Source of the DNA: Marivivens sp.
Lineage (GTDB): Bacteria; Pseudomonadota; Alphaproteobacteria; Rhodobacterales; Rhodobacteraceae
Direction: 5' to 3'
DNA length: 35,930 nt
NCBI GenBank assembly: GCA_024642185.1
Contig: JAHEBR010000003.1
Location: 1-35,930, forward strand
Position 1 is the first letter of the stretch, and every line of letters begins with the position of its first letter. The notes beneath the pieces were generated by a model, which was not told where the DNA came from, did not search any database, and worked only from the letters and a program-made list of their open reading frames with translations. Positions 15,341 to 23,061 of the stretch are shown one piece after another. Made by a program: the position numbers and the translations under genes.

Positions 15341-16708
15341 ATGGCGCCAAAATTTGGAACGAGCGGCCTTCGGGGCCTGGTTGTCGAACTGACAGATGAC
15401 CTAGTCTCGGGCTATATTCGCGCCTTTGCCGCGATCTGCGACACCGGCGGGCAGCTCTGTGTCGGGCGCGATCTTCGGCCCTCCTCACCGCGTATCACGC
15501 GCGCAGTCGTGCAGGCGGCCAGCAAAGCCGGGCTCACCGTTCTTGATTGCGGCGTCCTGCCGACACCGGCACTGGCGCTCGAAGCGCAGACGAGGGGGGT
15601 GGGGGCTGTCATGGTCACCGGCAGCCACATCCCCGCCGATCGCAACGGGCTCAAATTCTACACCGTCGCGGGTGAGATCACCAAAGACGACGAAACACGC
15701 ATTACCGCAGCACTTGGCGAGGCCCCCCAAAAGGACCTGGCCGCGCCGATATTCGACACCCCGGCATCCGAGCATTTCGTCGACCGTTTTCGCAGCGCCT
15801 ATGGCCCCACCGCCCTTCGCGGGCGCCGTGTCGGCGTCTTTACCCACAGCGCGGCCGGACGCGATCTATTGCTCCGCATCTTGGCCGATCTCGGGGCCGA
15901 GACCATCGACATTGGACGTTCGGATGAATTCATACCGGTCGATACCGAAGCGATCGACCCCGAGACCCGCCAAACCTTTTCCGCTTGGGCCAGGGATCAT
16001 CGCCTGGACGCGATTGCCTCGACCGACGGCGATTCAGACCGACCCATGCTCACAGACGAAAACGGCATGGTCATACCTGGCGACATACTTGGCCAGATCA
16101 CCGCCACGGCGCTCGATGCAGAGGTTGTGGTCACGCCGATTTCGTCCAACAGCGGCGTGACCCTGCTGCCAAAGCTGCGCGAGGTGATACTTACCCGCAT
16201 CGGCTCACCTCATGTGATTGCGGGCATGGCAGGAGCCAAGGGGCGCGTTGTCGGTTATGAGGCGAACGGCGGCTTTCTCTTGGGGTTTGAGGCCTCTGGT
16301 CCCACAGGGCCGATCCCTCCTCTACCGACGCGCGACAGCTTTCTGCCGATTATCGCAACACTGGCCCAGCCCGGCCCGCTTTCGGCTAACGTCGCCAGCC
16401 AACCCGCCCGCTTTACCGCTGCGGGCCGCCTGCAAGACGTGCCTGTTGAGATCAGCGCCAGGCTGATCGCACGGCTGGCTTCAGACAAGGACGAACGCGC
16501 TGCATTCCTGCACGGACTGGGCAAAGAGTCTGCCCGCGATACGACCGACGGCCTTCGGATCACCTTGGAAGACGCTGGGATCGTTCATCTGCGCCCATCA
16601 GGTAACGCGCCCGAATTCCGGCTTTACACCGAAGCCGACAGCCCCGCCGCAGCGCAAAACCTGCTCGACCAAGGCATTCTCCGGCTCCGCTCTCTAGTCG
16701 GCCAATAG
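15341..16708 (+). CDS. Phosphomannomutase/phosphoglucomutase-type phosphohexomutase
   Basis: A 455-residue alpha-D-phosphohexomutase with four domains. It shows the N-terminal FGTSGLRG, the phosphoserine loop as TGSHIPADRNG (S95, in place of the more common TASHNP), the magnesium loop DGDSDR (229-234), the sugar-binding GYEANGGFLLG and the phosphate-binding RPSGNAPEFRLYTEA near the end. It interconverts hexose 6- and 1-phosphates. The form with TGSHIP is usual in enzymes annotated as phosphomannomutase in alphaproteobacteria, so mannose-1-phosphate supply is likely, though glucose-1-phosphate is possible. It probably shares a transcript with kpsE-kpsT. The ATG at 15341 has a weak ribosome site. 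Its last 15 bases overlap the convergent ugd gene. Confidence 0.88.
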   Translation: MAPKFGTSGLRGLVVELTDDLVSGYIRAFAAICDTGGQLCVGRDLRPSSPRITRAVVQAASKAGLTVLDCGVLPTPALALEAQTRGVGAVMVTGSHIPADRNGLKFYTVAGEITKDDETRITAALGEAPQKDLAAPIFDTPASEHFVDRFRSAYGPTALRGRRVGVFTHSAAGRDLLLRILADLGAETIDIGRSDEFIPVDTEAIDPETRQTFSAWARDHRLDAIASTDGDSDRPMLTDENGMVIPGDILGQITATALDAEVVVTPISSNSGVTLLPKLREVILTRIGSPHVIAGMAGAKGRVVGYEANGGFLLGFEASGPTGPIPPLPTRDSFLPIIATLAQPGPLSANVASQPARFTAAGRLQDVPVEISARLIARLASDKDERAAFLHGLGKESARDTTDGLRITLEDAGIVHLRPSGNAPEFRLYTEADSPAAAQNLLDQGILRLRSLVGQ

Positions 16709-18016
16709 CGCAGGTCTTCCGACCGCCACATAAGCCGCGAAGCCCGCCTTCTTGGCATCATGCGCCGAATAGATATTCCGCAGGTCCGCCATGTGCGGTG
16801 TCTGCATATGCTTGGCGATCCGCTTGAGATCGAGACCCCGGAATTCGTTCCACTCGGTCAGGATCACCACCAGATCGGCGTTGCGTGCCGCTTTGTAGGG
16901 ATCATCCTGCCAGCTCACCCCGGGAAGAAGCGCCTCGCCTTCATGCCGCCCCTGCGGATCAACCACTTTGACCTTGGCACCGCCACCAACCAGCGCCGGG
17001 ATGATCGTCAGGCTCGGAGCATCACGCATATCATCGGTGTTGGGTTTGAACGTCACCCCGAAGACAGCGACGGTCTTGCCGTTGAAACTCCCCCCGCACA
17101 GATCGAGCAACTTGTCGATCATCCGGCGTTTGATCTCGTCATTCACCTTGATCACCGTCTCCGTGATCTGCATGGGCACCGCATATTCTTGCCCGATGCG
17201 AGCCAAAGCTTTGGTATCTTTAGGAAAACAGGACCCGCCAAAACCAGGCCCCGCGTGCAGGAACTTGTTGCCGATGCGCCCGTCGAGGCCAATCCCCTTG
17301 GCGACCTCTTTTACATCCGCCCCCACGCGTTCGCACAGAGCGGCGATCTCGTTGATGAAGGTAATCTTGGCGGCAAGGAAGGCGTTAGCCGCGTATTTGA
17401 TCAGCTCGGCCGATTCCAGATCCGTCACCACGACCGGAAAATCGCGCAGGAAGAGCGGCCGGTAGATCTCGTTCATCACCTCCGCCGCGCGCGGGTTCTG
17501 AACGCCGACGACCACGCGATCAGGCCGCATGAAATCGTCGATCGCCGCACCTTCGCGCAAAAACTCGGGGTTGGAGGCGACGTCAAATTCGAGATCGGGG
17601 TTTGCCTTATGGATCGTCTGGCGCACCTTGCGGTTGGTGCCGACCGGAACGGTCGATTTCGTGACCACCACAACATAGCCCTTCGCTGTCTGGGCAATCT
17701 CTTCGGCGGCAGCCATAACATAGGTCAGATCTGCGTGCCCATCGCCCCGGCGGGTTGGCGTGCCAACGGCGATGAACACGGCCTCGGCCCCTTCCATCGC
17801 CTCAACAAGATCGGTGGTAAAGGACAGCCTGCCAGAGGCGGTATTCTTGGCAAGAAGATCTTCTAGCCCCGGCTCGAAGATCGGTACTTCTCCGGCTCTC
17901 AGCCGCTCAATTTTTTTGGCGTCTTTGTCTACACAAACTACTTCGTGGCCGAAATCCGAAAAACAAACACCGGACACCAGGCCAACATAGCCGGTTCCAA
18001 TCATGGCAATACGCAT
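16694..18016 (-). CDS. ugd: UDP-glucose 6-dehydrogenase
   Basis: A 440-residue enzyme that oxidises UDP-glucose to UDP-glucuronate with two NAD+. It has the NAD-binding motif GTGYVGLVSG (residues 7-16), the STVPVGT loop (121-127), the substrate-binding SNPEFLREG (148-156) and the catalytic cysteine C263 in GFGGSCFPKDT. Length and order match the family. The ATG at 18016 has GGAGGG five bases upstream. It follows the methyltransferase gene after 60 bases on the same strand, so it is probably last in that operon. The product would supply uronic acid to the capsule made by the surrounding genes. The 3' end overlaps the convergent phosphohexomutase gene by 15 bases. Confidence 0.96.
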   Translation of the reverse strand: MRIAMIGTGYVGLVSGVCFSDFGHEVVCVDKDAKKIERLRAGEVPIFEPGLEDLLAKNTASGRLSFTTDLVEAMEGAEAVFIAVGTPTRRGDGHADLTYVMAAAEEIAQTAKGYVVVVTKSTVPVGTNRKVRQTIHKANPDLEFDVASNPEFLREGAAIDDFMRPDRVVVGVQNPRAAEVMNEIYRPLFLRDFPVVVTDLESAELIKYAANAFLAAKITFINEIAALCERVGADVKEVAKGIGLDGRIGNKFLHAGPGFGGSCFPKDTKALARIGQEYAVPMQITETVIKVNDEIKRRMIDKLLDLCGGSFNGKTVAVFGVTFKPNTDDMRDAPSLTIIPALVGGGAKVKVVDPQGRHEGEALLPGVSWQDDPYKAARNADLVVILTEWNEFRGLDLKRIAKHMQTPHMADLRNIYSAHDAKKAGFAAYVAVGRPALLAD

Positions 18017-18076
18017 CGCAGCCCTCCGCTATTGCACCCTGTTTTGAACAGGCCGCCGAGGAGCGCAAGAAGAAAC

Positions 18077-18733
18077 TCAGCCGCGGACCAGCATCACATC
18101 GTTATACATCATCGGCTGCATGGCGAGGTAGCGCAGTCGCCAACCGCCCGCGAGGCATAGCTCGTTGACCGCACGCGCCACACCGCAGTGATACATACTG
18201 CTGGGTGACCAGACCGTATAGTCGTTAAAGATCAAGACCCCATCCGGCTTGAGGCTCGGAAGTGCGGCGGCGATATCGCGACGGACCGCGGCATAGCTGT
18301 GGTCGGCATCGACATAGACGACATCAAACGAACCGACGGGCAATTCACCCAGGCAATCACCGCTGTCACCCCCCAGAAGGGTAATGCGTGGATCATCTCT
18401 GGAAACCATGTCCAGAACCAGCGGGTTGGAAATCCGGCCAAGGTCGCGGTCAATCAGCACTAGGTTCGATGGGTCACAGCGCTTGAATATCTCGGCCGAA
18501 AAATGCCCGCCATCGACACCAACCTCGGCAATCGCCGCGCCTTTTGGAAGCCTGTCAAGAAGCGCCAGCCGATCCGCAAGAACCTCGCAGCCACGGTATT
18601 TCTCGTCGGGCAGTGGCGGTGCGGGGTTGTGATAGCGCCCGCCCTTACCGCGAAACATCGAAAGCGCCTGCGCAAAATCGCGCCGCTTGCGTTCGACGGA
18701 TTCAAAGGTCTCGACAACCTCGCTGGCACTCAT
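18077..18733 (-). CDS. Class I SAM-dependent methyltransferase (Methyltransf_24-like)
   Basis: A 218-residue Rossmann-fold methyltransferase. Motif I is AIAEVGVDGGHFS (residues 67-79), the acidic end of strand 2 is LVLIDRD (91-97), and FDVVYVDADHSYAAVRRD (136-153) carries the metal/acceptor DADH typical of the Methyltransf_24 and TylF-like sugar O-methyltransferase group. The context suggests methylation of a sugar or polymer end, but the acceptor cannot be read. The frame is open 87 bases further upstream. The ATG at 18733, preceded by GGAG and overlapping the upstream TGA as ATGA, is preferred. Confidence 0.82.
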   Translation of the reverse strand: MSASEVVETFESVERKRRDFAQALSMFRGKGGRYHNPAPPLPDEKYRGCEVLADRLALLDRLPKGAAIAEVGVDGGHFSAEIFKRCDPSNLVLIDRDLGRISNPLVLDMVSRDDPRITLLGGDSGDCLGELPVGSFDVVYVDADHSYAAVRRDIAAALPSLKPDGVLIFNDYTVWSPSSMYHCGVARAVNELCLAGGWRLRYLAMQPMMYNDVMLVRG

Positions 18734-20841
18734 GCGATCAACTCCATCATCTTTCTGTTGAAAACTTCTACATCCCAGCCCCGAGCGCGGGCCGAGAAGC
18801 TTTCGCACCGGCCCTCCCATCCAGCCTCTGTCGCGTGGGCAAGGGCCAAGGGTATCGCGTCTTCGGCTTCCTCATGGACAAAGTCGCCAAATAAATCCGC
18901 GGCGCCCGGCCAGCGCCTCACGATGGGCATAGCGCCGGAGGCCATCCCTTCCATGATCGCGGTGTGGCATCCTTCAGATGAGGATGTGGACAGAACGAAT
19001 CCCACCTCGCGGAACCATTCTTCCATGTCGGCACCCGGTGGATCGAAGCGGATCGCCTCCGACAAGTTCGGATCAGAGAATATCCGATCAAAAACTTGCT
19101 CATAGGCGCGCCGGTCGTTGGGGCTGTCGTCCCAGGCCCAGCGCATCTTCCACGGCATTGCACCGCGAACGATCAACGTAAACCGGGGATCCTTGGCTCG
19201 CAGCGCTTCCAGAATGTCGACCGCCCGATCCAGCCTTTTGTGACCGAACGGAACCAAGCCCACATAGCCGATCCTAAACCGGGCACCGGGCCGTTTCTTG
19301 CGGCGCAACCCCTCACAATCGACATATTGCGGCAACACGTCGATCCGATCAGGCGGGATGCCGTGGGCTTCGATCATCAGCTTCTTGAAGTGCTGAGAGA
19401 CTACGATCAATCGATCGACGGCGGGCCAGTTGACCCTTCCCGGAAAGTCCCGATAAGCCTCGAATCTATGCAGCCGAACGATAAGCCGCGCGCCCTTCGG
19501 CTTGTTGTGGCTGTGCCAGACCGCATTCTCGCCACACCATTCGCAAAAGATGGTCTCCCCCGACGAGGTCTGCTCCAAAACATTGCCCGCCTCGCCGATC
19601 CCTCGCCATGTCTCGCGGCGAAGCGTTAGGCGCGGATCATGTGCGGCACGGTCTAGGAACCGCAAAAGAAACTTGTTGTCGTGGCTCGCAACTCTCAGGG
19701 CAACAGGCTTTGCCGGTTCGGCTTGTGGCGAGGCTTCCCCCAAGACCTTTGCGAGAATAGAGGCGGCGCTCCGCGAACTGGCCATTTCAGCAATAACCGA
19801 AATTCTTGCGCGGGCCGTCGCCATTTCCTGCTCTGTAGCGCCGCTCAGCCGCTGTGCGACACGGCTGGCGATGTTTGGCAACGCCACGTCAAACAGAAAG
19901 GGATAGTCCGCACCCAAGAGGTCGCGGTTGAGCGCGGTATCGTTGAGGATCGGAACGACTCCGAGGGCACAGAATTCCAGAACTTTGGTCGATATTTCGA
20001 CATTGCCGTCATAGTCGCTTGAGCGCAGGCAAAAGCCAAACCGCGCCCGTGCCATCTCTGAGAGGGCGGCGCTATGGGGCAGGTTGCGATGCACCGAAAC
20101 CCCCGGACTAGGTGCCTCGGCCAAGGCCTCAAACCGCGCAACGGCCAAAGGCTGCGCCCTGGCAATGGTCTTGCCGGCAAGCACAGTGATCGCAAAACCC
20201 CGATCCAGCTCTGGCATATCGATCAGATCGCAAAGCCACTCAAGCCCGTAGCCCGGATCGATCTTGCCGCTATAAACAAGGAGTGGCCCAGTCGCCGGCC
20301 CGGGCGGGGGCACAGGCAGGCCATGCACCACAGGAGGCAAGACCTCAACAAGCGCCGCAGGATAGTCGTGGAAGGTTTCGAATATGGCTTTGCTAATAGG
20401 GCTCTGGGTAAGAAGCGGGGCACGAGACCCTATTGCATCAGCGATCCACCCCGGAGCAGAGGCGTCAAGGCGCGGCTTTGCCGAGGGACTATAGGCAATC
20501 ACCCTGCCGGCCCAGCCCTCGTTGGCAAGAAGAGACGACAAGAACGCATCGCCCCGCACAATGATCCTGTCAAATCGGCCGAATTTGCCTTCGAAATTTT
20601 CGAGCGCCGAGGAAATCTCGTCGGGGGTCAATCGGCTTTGCGAACCGATTTCCGTTGGCTCGACCAGCGCAATGTTGGCTGGCAGATCATCCGCCAATAC
20701 GCGCGAGGAAAGCGCTTCTTTCAGGATCAATGTGGTTTCAACGCTCGGCAAAGCGGCCAGCATCCGGCACAGATTGAGAAGCCAGATGGTCGACCCGTCG
20801 ACGAGGTTGAAATTCTGTTCGGCAAGGACAGCTAATCTCAT
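18730..20841 (-). CDS. Two-domain glycosyltransferase (two GT-B units in one chain)
   Basis: A 703-residue protein with two GT-B-like halves. Half one (about 1-370) starts AVLAEQNFNLVDGSTIWLLN, has VYSGKIDPGYGLEWL at 189-203 and a sugar-nucleotide site around SSDYDGNVEISTKVLEFCALG (274-294). Half two (about 383-703) has VVSQHFKKLMIEAHGIPPDRIDVLPQYVD, RIGYVGLVPFGHKRLD at 523-538 and the GT4 E-X7-E-like STSSSEGCHTAIMEGMASG (618-636). So it probably adds two sugars, or one half is regulatory. Donors are unknown. It overlaps the upstream glycosyltransferase gene by ATGA at 20838-20841 and the methyltransferase gene by ATGA at 18730-18733, giving tight coupling. Confidence 0.8.
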   Translation of the reverse strand: MRLAVLAEQNFNLVDGSTIWLLNLCRMLAALPSVETTLILKEALSSRVLADDLPANIALVEPTEIGSQSRLTPDEISSALENFEGKFGRFDRIIVRGDAFLSSLLANEGWAGRVIAYSPSAKPRLDASAPGWIADAIGSRAPLLTQSPISKAIFETFHDYPAALVEVLPPVVHGLPVPPPGPATGPLLVYSGKIDPGYGLEWLCDLIDMPELDRGFAITVLAGKTIARAQPLAVARFEALAEAPSPGVSVHRNLPHSAALSEMARARFGFCLRSSDYDGNVEISTKVLEFCALGVVPILNDTALNRDLLGADYPFLFDVALPNIASRVAQRLSGATEQEMATARARISVIAEMASSRSAASILAKVLGEASPQAEPAKPVALRVASHDNKFLLRFLDRAAHDPRLTLRRETWRGIGEAGNVLEQTSSGETIFCEWCGENAVWHSHNKPKGARLIVRLHRFEAYRDFPGRVNWPAVDRLIVVSQHFKKLMIEAHGIPPDRIDVLPQYVDCEGLRRKKRPGARFRIGYVGLVPFGHKRLDRAVDILEALRAKDPRFTLIVRGAMPWKMRWAWDDSPNDRRAYEQVFDRIFSDPNLSEAIRFDPPGADMEEWFREVGFVLSTSSSEGCHTAIMEGMASGAMPIVRRWPGAADLFGDFVHEEAEDAIPLALAHATEAGWEGRCESFSARARGWDVEVFNRKMMELIA

Positions 20842-23015
20842 GCGGCCTCATCCGCCCAACTAGCGGATACCTCGCCTTCAAGAATTTCGACTTGCCCAGA
20901 AACCATGGCAAAGAGCGGTGCCTCGGCAAGGGAAACAGGCCCAACGACCTTGATCCGCCATCCCCGATCAAGCGCGATCCGACAGGCATCAAAGACCTGC
21001 TTGCTGAGACCGATATCCTCAGCACCCCAAAGGCCCTGCCATTCGCCGCCCGCGCGGGCAATGCCTTGCCAGTCAATCACGAGGGTTGCGGGAGGGCGGG
21101 TTGCGACCTCGGCAAGAATGTCGTTGCGCTTGGCGCATTTCAACGCACCGGGCCAGTTTCGACAAGGGCCGATACCGATGTCGGCGGCCTCGTCTTTGCC
21201 AAGCGCCAGAAATGCGCGAGGAATTTGCGCGATGTCAAAAGGGGGCAATGCGCCGGCCTGCTGCGCCTTTCTAACCTCCTCCTCAACATTGCGAAGGCGG
21301 CGCGAAAGCGGCTTGATCCGCTGGCCCCATGCCAGCGACCAATGGCTTTGGGGTTTGCCTAGAAACGGCAGTGCCTCCAAATGTCGGCGGATACCTTCAG
21401 CCAAGGCACCGACATCTCCGGCCGGGAAAAGCCTTGCCCCGATCTCGTCTGCGATATCGCGCAGCGGCGGCAGATCCGACATCAGTACATGGCAACCATG
21501 CGCTATTGCGCCATAGGGTTTGAGGGGTGGCACAAGCTGGCCGACCTCGCTGTTGCGACGTGGCACCACGACCAGATCCAAAAGGCCATAGACGGGCGCA
21601 ACCTCGGCCCAGGGCACCCTAGGCAGGAAGTGGGTATTGCGCTCGACTCCATATTTCGCAGCGTAGGCACCCAATACGACCTGCTCGGAAAAGCGGCTGC
21701 CAATCAGGCCCTTCGGCTCGCCGCCGCCCGCGCAGAGCAAGCCGACGTCGACCCCCTCGAGCCGCAGTCTGGCGACCGCAGCAAAAAGATCTTCGATTCC
21801 TTCGTGTTCTGCGTAGGAGCCGACATAGCCGATCAGATATCGCGATGTGGTGCCGAGGTCTTTCCGGTCGATTGCCACGCCGGTATTTCGCACCGGAGCG
21901 ATGCCATTTGGAACCCGAATAATGCGATCAGCGGGGATACCCCTGCGTTCCAGCTCAACCTGCATCTGAGGACCAAGCGCGATGACCGCGCGAGCCGACC
22001 GGGCCACCTCGATCTCTTTCGCGCGCTCAAGCTCACGGATGGCCCCGGCCCCGAGGCCCATTTCCCAAAACCCGCGCTGTTCATAAAAGAAGACAGCACC
22101 ATTTGCCCGCGCAGCCTCGGCCGCTGGCTCCGCTATTCGCCAGTTCGAGGCGGCAACCACCGAAGCGGGCCGAAGGGTGGCGATTGCATCCGACAAAAGC
22201 ACAGTTGCCGCCTCTTGGACCGCCGCTTGCGACAGGCCAAGGAGCTGCTGGGTTCGCAGAGTCACATAGCGCACCCCTTCGATACGCCTGTCTGCCTGCA
22301 CCTGTTCATTGGGGCCAAATCCCTCGATCGACCACGGCCTACCGGGAAAAAGGACGACGACCACATCATGGCCGGCACGGCCGAGTGCCTTGGCGACCTC
22401 ATGAGTCCGGATTGCGTAGCCGTTCGATGAATAGGGAAGTGTGTGGCCAACGACATAGACCACTCGATCCGGGATCGCCGGCATCCCTTGGCTTTTCCGA
22501 CGGCCCGCGCCAGCCCAGCGCCCCTCGCTCTTTCCAAAGATGTGAAAATGAACCAGCGGGTTAAGCCCGCTTGCGGCCACGTCCTGTCCACGCTTGAGAT
22601 ATGAGGCAGACGAGAAATGGGGCCCCGGATCCCGCCCTTCAAACCCACCGTGACGCAAAAAGTGTCGCTCGGCCGAAAGCCCCGACGCCGCGACGTCGGG
22701 CTCTTTTGAGAGATACCAGCCCGCATCGAAATAGGGCGATCTACGCACAATAGAGAGTTCGACGGCCTTTCGTGCCAGCGGGGCGGACCTGAAGAGCCGC
22801 CAAAGAAACCGCAGGGCGCTCCAGCGATGTATTTGGCGCCGCAGCTTGATTTCCCTTTGGCACTGAAGCGCCAACGACCGAAAGAACCGCGTTTCGCGGG
22901 TCGCTTGCAGGTGTTGCCAGCTCAAAGCTTCGTCGACACCATCACGCTTCGGCAGTTCCATCTTCGACATTCTGTCAATCCGGCCTTCATTCTGGGCTTG
23001 TTTTGATTCCCTCAC
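20838..23015 (-). CDS. GT4 family glycosyltransferase with N-terminal EGR-type repeats
   Basis: A 725-residue protein. Residues about 30-90 are basic and helical. Residues 95-166 hold two copies of a short motif (YFDAGWYLSKEPDVA with HFLRHGGFEGR, then FSSASYLKRGQDVA with HFHIFGKSEGR). Residues about 183-560 are a GT-B unit (VVYVVGHTLPYSSNGYAIRT, VVVLFPGRPW, RIIRVPNGIAPVR, YLIGYVGSYAEHEGIEDLF, LVVVPRRNSEVGQLVPPLKP). Residues about 585-725 are an extra domain I do not recognise (TLVIDWQGIARAGGEWQGLW). The usual GT4 EX7E is weak here (E-V-G-Q-L-V-P-P-L-K-P). The start is GTG at 23015 with AAGGA four bases upstream. ATG at 22970 is an alternative. It opens an operon with the two-domain glycosyltransferase, methyltransferase and ugd. 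Confidence 0.78.
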   Translation of the reverse strand: MRESKQAQNEGRIDRMSKMELPKRDGVDEALSWQHLQATRETRFFRSLALQCQREIKLRRQIHRWSALRFLWRLFRSAPLARKAVELSIVRRSPYFDAGWYLSKEPDVAASGLSAERHFLRHGGFEGRDPGPHFSSASYLKRGQDVAASGLNPLVHFHIFGKSEGRWAGAGRRKSQGMPAIPDRVVYVVGHTLPYSSNGYAIRTHEVAKALGRAGHDVVVVLFPGRPWSIEGFGPNEQVQADRRIEGVRYVTLRTQQLLGLSQAAVQEAATVLLSDAIATLRPASVVAASNWRIAEPAAEAARANGAVFFYEQRGFWEMGLGAGAIRELERAKEIEVARSARAVIALGPQMQVELERRGIPADRIIRVPNGIAPVRNTGVAIDRKDLGTTSRYLIGYVGSYAEHEGIEDLFAAVARLRLEGVDVGLLCAGGGEPKGLIGSRFSEQVVLGAYAAKYGVERNTHFLPRVPWAEVAPVYGLLDLVVVPRRNSEVGQLVPPLKPYGAIAHGCHVLMSDLPPLRDIADEIGARLFPAGDVGALAEGIRRHLEALPFLGKPQSHWSLAWGQRIKPLSRRLRNVEEEVRKAQQAGALPPFDIAQIPRAFLALGKDEAADIGIGPCRNWPGALKCAKRNDILAEVATRPPATLVIDWQGIARAGGEWQGLWGAEDIGLSKQVFDACRIALDRGWRIKVVGPVSLAEAPLFAMVSGQVEILEGEVSASWADEAA

Positions 23016-23042
23016 GCAATCCTTAAAGTTGTGTTAGCCATT

Positions 23043-23058
23043 TTGGTGACACCACCAA
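23043..23058. promoter_or_regulatory. Inverted repeat between divergent glycosyltransferase genes
   Basis: TTGGTG and CACCAA form a perfect 6-bp dyad with a four-base spacer (ACAC), in a 46-base gap between two divergent operon starts. Its right arm runs into AAGG just before the ATG at 23062. It could be an operator, or a small mRNA hairpin near the ribosome site. Confidence 0.35.
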
Positions 23059-23061
23059 GGC

